DNA from: Bacillota bacterium
GTDB lineage: Bacteria; Bacillota; Clostridia; Christensenellales; Aristaeellaceae
Assembly: GCA_023425025.1 (NCBI GenBank)
Contig: JAFADG010000058.1
Coordinates: 1 to 64,000 of the forward strand
DNA: 64,000 nt
Direction of reading: 5' to 3'
The notes beneath the pieces are model-generated. The model was not told the DNA's origin. It ran no database searches and saw only the letters and a program-made list of their open reading frames with translations. Numbering within the stretch: position 1 is the stretch's first letter; each line of letters opens with the position of its first letter. Below, in pieces: positions 6,848 through 14,656 of this stretch. The translations under genes were made by a program, and so were the position numbers.

Positions 6848-9100
6848 TTATTTGTCGCTTTTTCGCTGGGTCCAATAGGCGGCAAAGGCGTCCAGGCTGC
6901 GCACGGCGGAGCGGATATCGCCGTACACCGGCAGCCCGTTTTCCTCCAGGTACTGCACAAAGGGCGCAAAATGCTTGCCGGCGTTGACGGATACGACAAT
7001 GGACTTTTGATGCCGCTTTGCCACCTTGACCAGCAGCGGGCCAATGGCGTCCTCGTCCAGATAGCTTTCCGGCAGCGTCTTGAGGTTTTCAATATGGGGC
7101 ACGACCGCCAGGAACAGGCAGTCCACGCCGGGATCGGAGAGCACCGCGTCCATATACGCCGCATAGCCCACGTCGTCGGTCATGGGCGTCAAATCCAAAA
7201 ACGCGGTGCCCATGCTGACCAGGCCGTGGGTATTCAGCTCCCTGATGCGGGCGCTGGTTTCGGGCAGGAATTCCGCCGGCTTTAAATTGCGCAAAAGGTC
7301 CGCGCCCATGGTGGCGTCCAGGCCGGCGTTCACCACGCCCGCCACGCGCAGGCCCTGAGGCTTGCGGCCGGACAGCATGGCAAACGCCTTGGTGAAGTGG
7401 TAAAAGTCATCCAGTTCCTCAGTCAAAACGCAATTGGCCTGCAAACAGGCTGCCCTGAACACATCGTAACTGCCGGAGATAGAAGCGGTATGGGAGGCGG
7501 CCGCCTTGGCCCCGGCCTCCGTGCGGCCCGATTTGTACACGATCACAGGCTTTTTTGACCGGCTGGCCAACTCGTAAAACCGGCGGCCTTCCCCGGCGCC
7601 CACGCCTTCCAGATAGAGGGAAAGCACATCGATGGCGCTGTCCGTTTCAAAATACTCCATCAAATCGGGCAGGTTCACATCCACCTTGTTGCCGAAGCTG
7701 ACGATGGTGTTGAGAACCGGCGCGTAAGGGTTGCGCTCGATGCTGGTAATGCCCATAGCACCGCTTTGGGTAAGCAACGCAACGTTGCTGGCCGGGCTCA
7801 AGGGGATGCGCATGCGCCTGCCCTCGATGAACAGGGTGTTGACGCCTTTTTCCTGCCCCCTTGGCGCGCGGAACACGCCCATGCAGTTGGGGCCGATGAC
7901 GCGGACATCCGCCTTTCTGCTTTCCCCCATGCCTGTGATAAAGTCCTCATACTTCATATCCGCCGGGATGCCGGAAATCAATATCACCGACTTACCCGCG
8001 GGGACATTTCTGATAAAATCCAGAGAGTATTGGCCGGGCGCCGCGTATACCACCAGGTCATAGGGATAGGGAACGTCGCCAATGCTCTTGTACAGGGGAT
8101 AGTTCCTGCCCTGGATAACGGCCTCGCCGCCCTTGGGGTTGACGCAGTACACATCCTCACGGTTAAGTTCCGCAAACAATGTCACAATGTTTTTGGCCAT
8201 GCTGAACTTTTCGGGCTTGGTGGAAACGCCGGCCACCACGATGCCCTTGGGGTGGAAGAAGCCTTTGATGTTCGACGCGCCGGACTTTTCGGAGATCAAA
8301 ACAGCGTCATCCGCTTTTGTAAACTCCGCGTAGCCGTCCACCGCCATAAAGCGGCCGTCCCTGGAAAACACGAGGGGATTCAGGTCCAGGGCCTTCAGGT
8401 AAAAAGGCGCTTTGCGGCCGGTGGACAGGAAGGAGAAGGCAATGCCCAGCTCCGATATCTTGGCCACGCCGGCGGCGATCATATTCAAATATTCCGGATG
8501 GCCCATATCCTCATACTTGTGGCGGATATTCAGGCTTTGCGTAAAGCTGCTGGCATCCGCAAAGCTGACGGGAGCCAGGAACAGGTTGGCGGGATCGTAA
8601 TACTTGGCAAAAAACTCCGCGTCGTCCCCGCCCTTGGACAGCGTCACCACCGGCCCGAAGGACGCGTCCTCTTTCAGGCCAATCATAATCTCATTGCCCA
8701 GTGCCTGGGTGAAGTGGACAAATTCCACGATCAAAAAGCCATCAACGTGAGGCTTTCCCCCTTCGGGAAAATGGGAAAGCACCTCTTGACGCATCTGCTC
8801 CAGCAGGAAACGGACATACAGCGGGTCGCGGATGGATACCTTTTTGACGCCGCCGTAGCGCTGGTTGTGGGCCAGATCGCGGGAGACGATCTTGATCATC
8901 AGGTCCTTTCCCGGGAAATGGGACAGCATTTGCTCCGTCACTTCCCTGGAATCCTGAACAAACACGTGCTGGGGCACATCCAACTCCGCCAGCTGTAAAA
9001 GCTGGTATACCTCGTGCTCGTGCAGCGTATTCCTCCCCTGGGCGTCCGCGCCCTGCAAAATGGCATCCATGCGCGTGAAAACACTTTGATCCCAAGCCAT
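6848..9100 (-). CDS. ADP-forming acyl-CoA synthetase (acetate-CoA ligase type)
   Basis: This 750-residue enzyme links an acyl-CoA thioester to ADP phosphorylation (acyl-CoA + ADP + Pi to acid + ATP + CoA) through a phosphohistidine. The ATP-grasp domain comes first (about 1-255; MIKIVSRDLAHNQRYGGVKK). A CoA-binding Rossmann domain follows (about 285-410; HPKGIVVAGVSTKP, NPKGGE, GPNCMGV), then two succinyl-CoA-ligase-like domains. SHTASISG around 535 carries the catalytic His. The usual bacterial order (YfiQ type) has the ATP-grasp domain last, so this is a beta-alpha arrangement. AAGGAGG precedes the ATG. It stands alone, and its acyl specificity cannot be read. Confidence 0.9.
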   Translation of the reverse strand: MAWDQSVFTRMDAILQGADAQGRNTLHEHEVYQLLQLAELDVPQHVFVQDSREVTEQMLSHFPGKDLMIKIVSRDLAHNQRYGGVKKVSIRDPLYVRFLLEQMRQEVLSHFPEGGKPHVDGFLIVEFVHFTQALGNEIMIGLKEDASFGPVVTLSKGGDDAEFFAKYYDPANLFLAPVSFADASSFTQSLNIRHKYEDMGHPEYLNMIAAGVAKISELGIAFSFLSTGRKAPFYLKALDLNPLVFSRDGRFMAVDGYAEFTKADDAVLISEKSGASNIKGFFHPKGIVVAGVSTKPEKFSMAKNIVTLFAELNREDVYCVNPKGGEAVIQGRNYPLYKSIGDVPYPYDLVVYAAPGQYSLDFIRNVPAGKSVILISGIPADMKYEDFITGMGESRKADVRVIGPNCMGVFRAPRGQEKGVNTLFIEGRRMRIPLSPASNVALLTQSGAMGITSIERNPYAPVLNTIVSFGNKVDVNLPDLMEYFETDSAIDVLSLYLEGVGAGEGRRFYELASRSKKPVIVYKSGRTEAGAKAAASHTASISGSYDVFRAACLQANCVLTEELDDFYHFTKAFAMLSGRKPQGLRVAGVVNAGLDATMGADLLRNLKPAEFLPETSARIRELNTHGLVSMGTAFLDLTPMTDDVGYAAYMDAVLSDPGVDCLFLAVVPHIENLKTLPESYLDEDAIGPLLVKVAKRHQKSIVVSVNAGKHFAPFVQYLEENGLPVYGDIRSAVRSLDAFAAYWTQRKSDK

Positions 9101-9157
9101 GCCGCTTCCTCCTTGTCATGGTTTGTGCAGTTACATGGAACATATCAAAGCAAGACG

Positions 9158-9871
9158 TCAGTGAATCAGGCGGGTCACAAGCTCCGACAGGGGCAGGTAA
9201 GCCATGGGCACAAAAATCGCGGGCAGCAGGTTACCCACCGCTATGCGCTTATCATACAATAGATTCAGGCCGATGCCAATGATCAAAAGCCCGCCCACCG
9301 CGCTCATTTCGGCGATCAACGGCGCGGTGAACAGCGGCGAGGCCCACTGGGCCAACAAGGCGATGCATCCCTGGTAGACAAGCACCGCCAGCGCGGACAT
9401 GGCCACGCCAGGCCCCATGGTGCTGGCGAACACGATGGCGGATATGCCGTCCAGCGCGGATTTGGCGATCAGCGTGCTGTGGTCGCCCTTCAGGCCGCTT
9501 TCCAGCGAGCCTACGATGGCCATGGCGCCCACGCAGTAGACCAGGCTGGCAGTCACAAAACCCTTGGCAAAGCTGTTGTCTCCGGCGTCGTCATGCTTCC
9601 CGGCCAGCAGCTTTTGCATGCGTAGGCCCAACTGGTCCAGCCGCTTTTCAATATTGATGAGAGCACCGATCAGGCCGCCCACGACGACAGAGAGGATCAC
9701 CGCCATCATATCCTGGGTTTTGACGGCGCCCATGACGCCAATAATCAGAACGCAAAGCCCCAACCCCTGCATCACCGTTTCCCGAAGCCGCTGGGGCAGG
9801 CCCTTGCGCAGAAGTATGCCCGCCAGGGAACCCAATAATATGGCAGCCGTATTGATCAGCGTGCCGATCAT
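9158..9871 (-). CDS. DUF554 family membrane protein (YdfK-like)
   Basis: A 237-residue integral membrane protein of unknown function with about seven hydrophobic segments. Family features are the start MIGTLINTAAILLGSLAGIL, a Gly-rich first helix, GLCVLIIGVMGA, GGLIGALINIEKRLDQLG, and the C-terminal GGLLIIGIGLNLL. The ATG chosen lies 9 bases after AAGGA and matches the family's usual MxGTxxN start; an ATG three codons earlier sits on the ribosome-binding site. A hairpin repeat occupies its whole upstream region. Confidence 0.88.
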   Translation of the reverse strand: MIGTLINTAAILLGSLAGILLRKGLPQRLRETVMQGLGLCVLIIGVMGAVKTQDMMAVILSVVVGGLIGALINIEKRLDQLGLRMQKLLAGKHDDAGDNSFAKGFVTASLVYCVGAMAIVGSLESGLKGDHSTLIAKSALDGISAIVFASTMGPGVAMSALAVLVYQGCIALLAQWASPLFTAPLIAEMSAVGGLLIIGIGLNLLYDKRIAVGNLLPAIFVPMAYLPLSELVTRLIH

Positions 9872-9899
9872 AAGTATCATTCCTTACTTCTGTAATATC

Positions 9900-10190
9900 G
9901 AAAAAGTGGCTCTGCCACTTTTTCGAGCTTTTCCCTCACTGCACTGCAAAATCGCTGCGCGCTTTTGCGGCCGTTTGCTCGGGCAAGGTAGGAATTTCTT
10001 CGAAATTCCTGCGCGCATCTCCGCAACCTCAATCGGCGCGGCTTACAGCCGCTTGTTTCGGTTGATTCGTTCGGCTCGCCCTTTGCTGCCACTGGCAGCG
10101 CTCACCTCACTCACCGCACATGTCGCTGATTTGCGATTCTCAATTGGAGGACTTCGGCCCTCCAATACCTCCCTTAGGTTTTTTGACAGA
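9900..10190. repeat. Dispersed multi-hairpin repeat, copy A
   Basis: An intergenic block that recurs at 40106-40312 in the same orientation. Shared parts are TTTTCCCTC-ctgcactgc, TTTTGCGGCCGTTTGCTCGG followed by GCAAGGTAGGAATTTCTTCG, then a near-identical GGAGG..CTCC hairpin and CCTCCCT-AGGTTTTT. It consists of hairpins: AAAAAGTGGctctGCCACTTTTT, GGAATTTcttcGAAATTCC, and TTGGAGGacttcggCCTCCAA. This copy carries about 90 extra bases in the middle (about 10020-10110). No coding sequence with a start and ribosome-binding site is present. It lies between the rpmA terminator and the DUF554 gene, both on the minus strand. Confidence 0.8.
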
Positions 10191-10196
10191 ATGATT

Positions 10197-10240
10197 GGAA
10201 AAAACCTGCCCTGAGATGAACCTCTGGGCAGGCTGTTTTT
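10197..10240 (-). terminator. Terminator after rpmA
   Basis: On the minus strand CCTGCCCAGAGGTT is answered by CTCAGGGCAGG and then TTTTTT, about 20 bases after the rpmA stop. Confidence 0.85.
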
Positions 10241-10256
10241 GCATAAAACAATACAC

Positions 10257-10553
10257 TTATTGGGCCGCGGCTTGTTCGGCGGGATAGACGCTGACCTTTT
10301 TCTTGTCCTTGCCAAGGCGCTCGAAGCGGACGACACCGTCCACCTTGGCGTACAGGGTATCGTCCTTGCCGATGCCCACGTTCAGGCCGGGATGGATATG
10401 TGTGCCGCGCTGGCGGACAAGAATGTTGCCGGCCAGGGAGAACTGACCGTCGGCACGCTTGGCGCCAAGGCGCTTGCTTTCGCTGTCGCGGCCGTTGCGG
10501 GTGGAGCCGACGCCTTTTTTGTGGGCGAAATATTGAAGATTGAGCTTGATCAT
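10257..10553 (-). CDS. rpmA: 50S ribosomal protein L27
   Basis: L27 reaches the peptidyl-transferase centre with its N-terminal tail. The 98-residue product starts [20 protein letters not shown]: the first nine residues are the Firmicutes leader that Prp removes between F and A, exposing AHKKG. The core ([30 protein letters not shown]) is canonical. The ATG follows GGAGG, and its first bases overlap the prp stop by 4. An in-frame ATG five codons upstream would lengthen the leader and lies on the ribosome-binding site. Confidence 0.97.
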   Translation of the reverse strand: MIKLNLQYFAHKKGVGSTRNGRDSESKRLGAKRADGQFSLAGNILVRQRGTHIHPGLNVGIGKDDTLYAKVDGVVRFERLGKDKKKVSVYPAEQAAAQ

Positions 10554-10897
10554 ATCGGTTTCCTCCATTCTTGTATCGAGAGGTGGACGTGTTTGGGATA
10601 CTGCCCGGCCAAATCACTGATGCCCTGCTGAAGGCTTTTCAACAGCACCTGGCTGTCATGCTGCTGCTCCAGCGTTAAATTCTCCGGCAGCAGCGCCTGC
10701 AAATACGCATCCTTGGGCCGTCGTTTCACCTTGACCTGAATATTCGCCACGCTTTCCAGCGAGTTTACGCATGTGGCTGTGAGGACGGATACTGCGGCGC
10801 AAACGATGTCGCTGCCCGCCAAAGCATATCCCGCATGACCTTCACAGACAAACCCACAAAACGCGTCCTGCGCCGTATACAGCGTTACTTTGGTCAT
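10550..10897 (-). CDS. prp: Ribosomal-processing cysteine protease Prp
   Basis: Prp cuts the N-terminal leader from L27 in Firmicutes, a step needed for working ribosomes. The 115-residue product has the catalytic pair in place: His21 in GHAGYA and Cys33 in DIVCAAVS. It overlaps the rplU stop by one base (TAATG) and rpmA by four, so all three are translationally coupled. Length and order (rplU-prp-rpmA) match the family. Confidence 0.95.
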   Translation of the reverse strand: MTKVTLYTAQDAFCGFVCEGHAGYALAGSDIVCAAVSVLTATCVNSLESVANIQVKVKRRPKDAYLQALLPENLTLEQQHDSQVLLKSLQQGISDLAGQYPKHVHLSIQEWRKPI

Positions 10898-11205
10898 TAT
10901 GCTAAAACGGAAGTAATCTCAACCTTGGTATAGGGCTGACGGTGGCCCATCTTGCGGGCGGAATCCTTCTTGCTCCTGTAGGTGCGAATCGTAATCTTTT
11001 CGCCCTTGAGCTGGGAAATGACTTTGCCTTCCACCTTGGCGCCGGCAACCAGCGGAGTGCCGGTCTTGATGCCCGATTCGCCGCCCACAAGCAGAACATC
11101 AAAATTCACTGTGCTGCCTGCTTCCTGGTTGAGCTTTTCGATATAGATCACATCGCCCTGGGATACGCGGTATTGCTTGCCACCTGTCGCAATGATTGCA
11201 TACAT
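10897..11205 (-). CDS. rplU: 50S ribosomal protein L21
   Basis: An early-assembling large-subunit protein that binds 23S rRNA. The 102-residue product begins MYAIIATGGKQYRVSQGDVI and ends in the basic RTYRSKKDSARKMGHRQPYT segment and a TKVEITSV tail, all typical. The start follows AGGAGG at normal spacing; upstream in-frame codons belong to the leader. First gene of rplU-prp-rpmA. Confidence 0.98.
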   Translation of the reverse strand: MYAIIATGGKQYRVSQGDVIYIEKLNQEAGSTVNFDVLLVGGESGIKTGTPLVAGAKVEGKVISQLKGEKITIRTYRSKKDSARKMGHRQPYTKVEITSVLA

Positions 11206-11290
11206 GGTGCAGCACCTCCTACTATTACTCGCCGGGCATTGAGGTTGCGCAAAAGCGCATTTTGACAGACCTCTCCCGAGCGGCTTGCCT
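11206..11290 (-). promoter_or_regulatory. Structured 5' leader of rplU (candidate L21 leader)
   Basis: Between promoter and start codon the RNA can form a nested structure: GAGGT pairs with ACCTC around an inner hairpin TGCGC-tttt-GCGCA, and CTCG can pair with CGAG further out. Many Firmicutes have an L21 leader RNA here. The assignment is by position and foldability, not by a model match. Confidence 0.5.
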
Positions 11291-11294
11291 ATAC

Positions 11295-11323
11295 ATGCTA
11301 GCATAGTTGAAAACCATTGTCAA
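11295..11323 (-). promoter_or_regulatory. Sigma-A-type promoter for rplU-prp-rpmA
   Basis: On the minus strand: TTGACA, a 17-base spacer and TAGCAT, ahead of the structured leader. Confidence 0.75.
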
Positions 11324-11365
11324 GGAAAATATCCCTTGGAATGGGCCATTTTTCAGCATTTTTGC

Positions 11366-11686
11366 CTATTCCAATACCTCCATGCGCCACTTGCCCTGTA
11401 AGTGTACGGGCATCAGCACCCGCATGCGCCTGGCCGTGCGCCTGGCCACCGGTTTTGTGCCGTAGGAAAAGCTGATCTCCCACCTTTCGCCGCTGGGGAT
11501 CACGCTGAAGCTGACGCTGCCCGGGCATGCCGGAAACAGGATCTGCAATTGAGTCTGCGCGTCCTTTAATGCATGCGCGCGCTTTACGCCGTCCTTCTCC
11601 GACAGTTTTTCCTCGTTTGACGCAAACCATGTCCAGAACGCCGAAATTGCCTCGTCGGTACATTCCTTTTGCTTGAACAGGCTCAT
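11366..11686 (-). CDS. Small protein of unknown function
   Basis: A 106-residue protein with a good ribosome-binding site (AAGGAGA, 8 bases before the ATG). The N-terminal half is helical and acidic (EAISAFWTWFASNEEKL) and the C-terminal half is strand-like (GSVSFSVIPSGERWEISFSY), ending with a basic stretch. There is no signal peptide or membrane segment. The FWxWFxxNEEKL start resembles small uncharacterised proteins of gut Clostridia; I cannot name a family. It stands alone upstream of the L21 promoter. Confidence 0.65.
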   Translation of the reverse strand: MSLFKQKECTDEAISAFWTWFASNEEKLSEKDGVKRAHALKDAQTQLQILFPACPGSVSFSVIPSGERWEISFSYGTKPVARRTARRMRVLMPVHLQGKWRMEVLE

Positions 11687-11946
11687 AGGGCAGGTCTCCT
11701 TATTTTTACAGCCGCCAAAGAGAATCCTGCTGAAGGCGTACTGTATCCTATGCCCCAGTATACAATAAAAACAGCCGAACTTCCATCCAAAATCTTCACC
11801 ATTTCATGCAAAAAATCAGCAAAAAATCGGCTGAAGCAAAAGCTCCCGCCGCTCAACTTTTCAACAGTTCTGTATTCTTCTTGGGCAAAGGCGGATGGAA
11901 TGGGCAAGTGGACGGCTGCAAAGGAAGCGGGCCGTCAATGCTGCGG
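11687..11946. other. Intergenic stretch without a gene
   Basis: About 260 bases between a small gene and the MITE-like repeat. Open frames here lack starts and ribosome-binding sites. Nothing else is recognised. Confidence 0.5.
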
Positions 11947-12071
11947 GCGGGCGATTGATAATCGCCCCTACGCCGCCTTACGTTTATTGGCCTCTATGCC
12001 GGAGCATACGCAACCCGGAAGGAAGGTCAATGTTCATCTTAGAACCGTAGAGGCGGTTATCAACTGCCCGC
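11947..12071. repeat. MITE-like element, copy 1
   Basis: A 125-base element bounded by inverted repeats of about 26 bases. The left end reads GCGGGCGATTGATAATCGCC, then CCTACG; the right end, read inward, is GCGGGCAGTTGATAACCGCC, then TCTACGG. Each end is itself palindromic. The middle (TTGGCCTCTATGCCGGAGCA, then TACGCAACCCGGAAG) is shared with the copy at 37440-37563. No reading frame is conserved. No clear target duplication is seen. Confidence 0.8.
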
Positions 12072-12173
12072 ATACTTTGCGCCAAGCCAACCCGGGCGAA
12101 GGAACCAAACCCGAATGATAGGCCACCCCTTTCCTGGCATCATGCTCATTTCCAGGGCAGCGCGATTATGGCA

Positions 12174-12599
12174 TCACGCCTCCGCCCGCACTTTCACCAG
12201 GGACAAAAGGTCATGAAGGCTCTGCTCATCCTTGACCGTCATCATCAGCCACCGGCCGCCCAGGGAAAAGGGCGTGCGTCCATACAGCGTCTGCGTTTCT
12301 TCGCCCAGCAATGGCAGAATTTGCGGCATCGCATGCTCTTCCTCCCGCCGGCCGATAACCACCAGGGAAATAAAATAGCCGTCCATGGGATACAGTGTGC
12401 AAAGGGAGCGCCCGCTCTTTTTGTATTTGATGTTCCAGCCCTTTTGCCCGGAACAGCCGCTGTATTCCATTCTTGGCGTTACCTTGAAGCTTGTCTCGAT
12501 CTCATCACGGGCTCTCGCCCACAGCCCGTTTTTCACAAACGCGGCTACTTCTTCCAAGGATGGGGCGCGATCGGGGCCGCACCATTCATGCCAATGCAT
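12174..12599 (-). CDS. DUF3788 family protein
   Basis: A 141-residue cytoplasmic protein of a family with no known activity. Typical features are the W-x-E-W start, EIETSFKVTPRMEYSGCSG, GWNIKYKKSGRSLCTLYP, the central FISLVVIGRREE, and a late GGRWLMMTVKD. These are family-conserved segments, and the fold is probably alpha/beta. It is the last gene of a probable operon behind the GyrI-like gene (34-base gap). DUF3788 genes often sit near GyrI-like proteins, which suggests a ligand-binding or stress role by association only. Confidence 0.8.
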   Translation of the reverse strand: MHWHEWCGPDRAPSLEEVAAFVKNGLWARARDEIETSFKVTPRMEYSGCSGQKGWNIKYKKSGRSLCTLYPMDGYFISLVVIGRREEEHAMPQILPLLGEETQTLYGRTPFSLGGRWLMMTVKDEQSLHDLLSLVKVRAEA

Positions 12600-12633
12600 A
12601 CAGTATTTCTCCCTCCATAGCGCTCTCTATGGT

Positions 12634-13296
12634 TTATCCACGCCTTACCGGGTGGCGCAGCACTGTTTTCATGCTCTCCAGCTTTGTTTTTCGGGGGTCG
12701 CCCATGTAGATTTCATGGTGCCGGCGGCGCATGCCATAAGGAAGCACCGCCCCGATATCGACGACGAGGCCGCTTTCGTGAATGAACGTTTCCATTCTGG
12801 CTAAGGTTTCCGGCTCACGGTCAAAAGGGCCAATATGCATTACCTGCACGCAAAGCCCCTCCTTAAAGGAAAGCAGCCGCACGCCGGAAACGTCCACCCC
12901 CGGCTTTTTGCGCCTTACCTCCTCCTTGGCCCAAAGCAGCACATCCTCCGTCACAAATTCCGGCTGACGGATCAGAGAGGTCCATTGGTACCGATCCTTG
13001 CTGCCAAAAAAGTTCCTGTCCGTATCATCCTGCAGCCACCAGAGCCCTTCCAGCGGCGGAACGGTATATTCAAAGTAGCCCGGAAGGGCATGGCTTCCCA
13101 TCTTGCTCATTTTAATGGTATAGGTGAGGGCGTACAACGCTTCCAGCGCCTTGTGATACGCCCCGCCTTCCTCGTTGGGATCGCCGTGCCCGTCCTGGCA
13201 GAGAAAAAGCATTTCGGGCACGTCAATGATGCCGGGCGTTACGCCCGGCTGGTACAGCTCCTTGTTCAGCTTCTTATAGTCTACTTTCCCATCCAA
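12634..13296 (-). CDS. GyrI-like (SHOCT-binding/AraC effector-type) small-molecule-binding protein
   Basis: A 220-residue stand-alone GyrI-like domain, the fold used by effector domains of BmrR/AraC-type regulators to bind small lipophilic molecules. Visible are MDGKVDYKKLNKELYQP at the start, GLWWLQDD, the SLIRQPEFVT strand, VQVMHIGPFDREPETLARM with the conserved HxGPYxxE-type motif, and the terminal RHHEIYMGDPRKTKLESMKT. There is no DNA-binding domain. It starts 6 bases after the zinc-ribbon gene stops, so the two are coupled. Its ligand is unknown. Confidence 0.87.
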   Translation of the reverse strand: MDGKVDYKKLNKELYQPGVTPGIIDVPEMLFLCQDGHGDPNEEGGAYHKALEALYALTYTIKMSKMGSHALPGYFEYTVPPLEGLWWLQDDTDRNFFGSKDRYQWTSLIRQPEFVTEDVLLWAKEEVRRKKPGVDVSGVRLLSFKEGLCVQVMHIGPFDREPETLARMETFIHESGLVVDIGAVLPYGMRRRHHEIYMGDPRKTKLESMKTVLRHPVRRG

Positions 13297-13302
13297 GCAG
13301 CA

Positions 13303-13566
13303 TCATCCCTTCTTCCACCGCTTCAGGGTGGGGAAAAACGCGCGCATGGCTTCCCGTGCCGCGCTCGCGTCAGGATAGACGCCGGCCTCCAGCACGAAAG
13401 GAACGCAGGTCTCGATGGCTTCCGCCATGGTTTCCTCTTTGTGAAAATAGCCGTCTTCAAAACAGTAGCAGCAATAGTCGCCATTTTTGCTGCCGTCCGC
13501 GTTGGAACCAAACTGCTTGTCCTCCGTCATGGGCATGGCGCAGCTTTGGCAAATAACCTGTTCCAT
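13303..13566 (-). CDS. Putative zinc-ribbon protein
   Basis: An 87-residue protein with a zinc ribbon at its N-terminus: CQSCAMPM near 6-13 and YCCYCFEDGYF near 32-42 supply paired cysteines. The spacer has the typical FGSNADGSKNGDYC sequence. A short helical C-terminus follows. The family is widespread, often next to GyrI-like or AraC genes, and its function is not known. The ATG follows AAGGAAGGGGG. It is 54 bases downstream of the WYL regulator and may share its transcript. Confidence 0.85.
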   Translation of the reverse strand: MEQVICQSCAMPMTEDKQFGSNADGSKNGDYCCYCFEDGYFHKEETMAEAIETCVPFVLEAGVYPDASAAREAMRAFFPTLKRWKKG

Positions 13567-13620
13567 GGTACAATCCCCCTTCCTTTTGATGAGGCCATTG
13601 TACCACCTGAAATTAGACAT

Positions 13621-14532
13621 CTAGCTGTCATATTCAGCATACATCAAGGAAATTTTTCGAACCCGGCGCCGGATCTCCTCCCGGATGTCGCTGGGCGACA
13701 GGATCTTCAAATACGGCCCGAAGGACATCAAAAAGCCGTAGACCCATTCGTCTAACGGGTAGGATACGCGGACAAAAAAATGCCCGTCCGGCTGCTTTTC
13801 AACCTGCGTTTCTTCAAACTCGTCATATACACGGTAGGCCTGGGAGCCGTCAATCCAAAGCATCAAATCCGCTATGGGCTTTGCGGGATGATGGTCATAT
13901 GCGGGCGGCTCCTCCCGGTTCGGGGAGGGCTCGTACACAGCGCCCGTCAGGCGCAGATCCTTGATGCGTGTCAGTTTGAAAAGCCTGATCCCGCCCCGCA
14001 GGCGGCAATAGGCTTTCAAGTACCAAGCCCGGCTTTTGAACCAAAGCTGCATGGGCTCCGCTTCCCGCTCGCTCTTCTCTCCCGAAGCTCCGTAATAGGT
14101 AAAGTGGAGCACCTTTTTTGTAAGGATCGCATCCTTGAGCAGCGCCAGCTCCCGCTGCTTTGTCTGGCTCCAGTCGGAAAAATCCACCGCCACCCAGTCG
14201 CCGTCCCCGGGGCCGAAAAGCGCCCGCCATTTGGCCAGCAGCCCCTGCACCTGGGTCATTCCTACCGCGTTCAATCCCTGCAGCGCTGTCAGAATTTGAT
14301 ACTGTTCCTCTTTGTTCAGCAGGGATTTTTGAATCACGAAGCTTTCCATCAGCGAGATGCCGCCGTTTTTGCCCTGGATGGCATAGGCCGGTATGCCGGC
14401 CTGGCAAAGCACCTCGATATCCCGGTAGATGGTACGGGTGGAAACGCCAAAATGCCGGGCCAGTTCCGCCGCGGTCACGGTTTTTCTGTCCAGCAACAAG
14501 AATACAATTTCAAACAGCCTGCTGATCTGCAT
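13621..14532 (-). CDS. WYL-domain transcriptional regulator (YafY family)
   Basis: A 303-residue regulator with an N-terminal winged helix (MQISRLFEIVFLLLDRK, then TVTAAELARHFGVSTRTIYR with the recognition helix), a middle WYL domain (LHFTYYGASGEKSEREAEPM, WYLKAYC) and a C-terminal WCX extension (VRVSYPLDEWVYGFLMSFGP). WYL domains sense nucleic-acid or small ligands. The MQISR start matches the family and lies downstream of a TATAAT box; more upstream ATGs would overlap the promoter. It is divergent from a membrane protein gene that it may control. Confidence 0.9.
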   Translation of the reverse strand: MQISRLFEIVFLLLDRKTVTAAELARHFGVSTRTIYRDIEVLCQAGIPAYAIQGKNGGISLMESFVIQKSLLNKEEQYQILTALQGLNAVGMTQVQGLLAKWRALFGPGDGDWVAVDFSDWSQTKQRELALLKDAILTKKVLHFTYYGASGEKSEREAEPMQLWFKSRAWYLKAYCRLRGGIRLFKLTRIKDLRLTGAVYEPSPNREEPPAYDHHPAKPIADLMLWIDGSQAYRVYDEFEETQVEKQPDGHFFVRVSYPLDEWVYGFLMSFGPYLKILSPSDIREEIRRRVRKISLMYAEYDS

Positions 14533-14548
14533 ACGATCACCCATGCCC

Positions 14549-14578
14549 ATTATACCGTATTTTGCAAAGGGGAAGCAA
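14549..14578 (-). promoter_or_regulatory. Promoter for the WYL regulator
   Basis: On the minus strand: TTGCTT, an 18-base spacer and TATAAT. It lies nearly back to back with the divergent promoter, so one bound protein could affect both. Confidence 0.6.
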
Positions 14579-14595
14579 GGAAAAACAGGCAGCGC

Positions 14596-14624
14596 TTGAC
14601 ATGCAACGCCCAACCCCTTAATAT
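14596..14624 (+). promoter_or_regulatory. Promoter for the six-helix membrane protein
   Basis: TTGACA, a 17-base spacer and TAATAT, about 30 bases before the start codon. Confidence 0.7.
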
Positions 14625-14656
14625 GGCTTCGTAGCACATATTTAGGAGGGTATTTT

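Noticed and set aside
11669..12118. A plus-strand frame through the gap that contains MITE copy 1
   Set aside because: No start signal, atypical composition, and it crosses the inverted repeats of the element.
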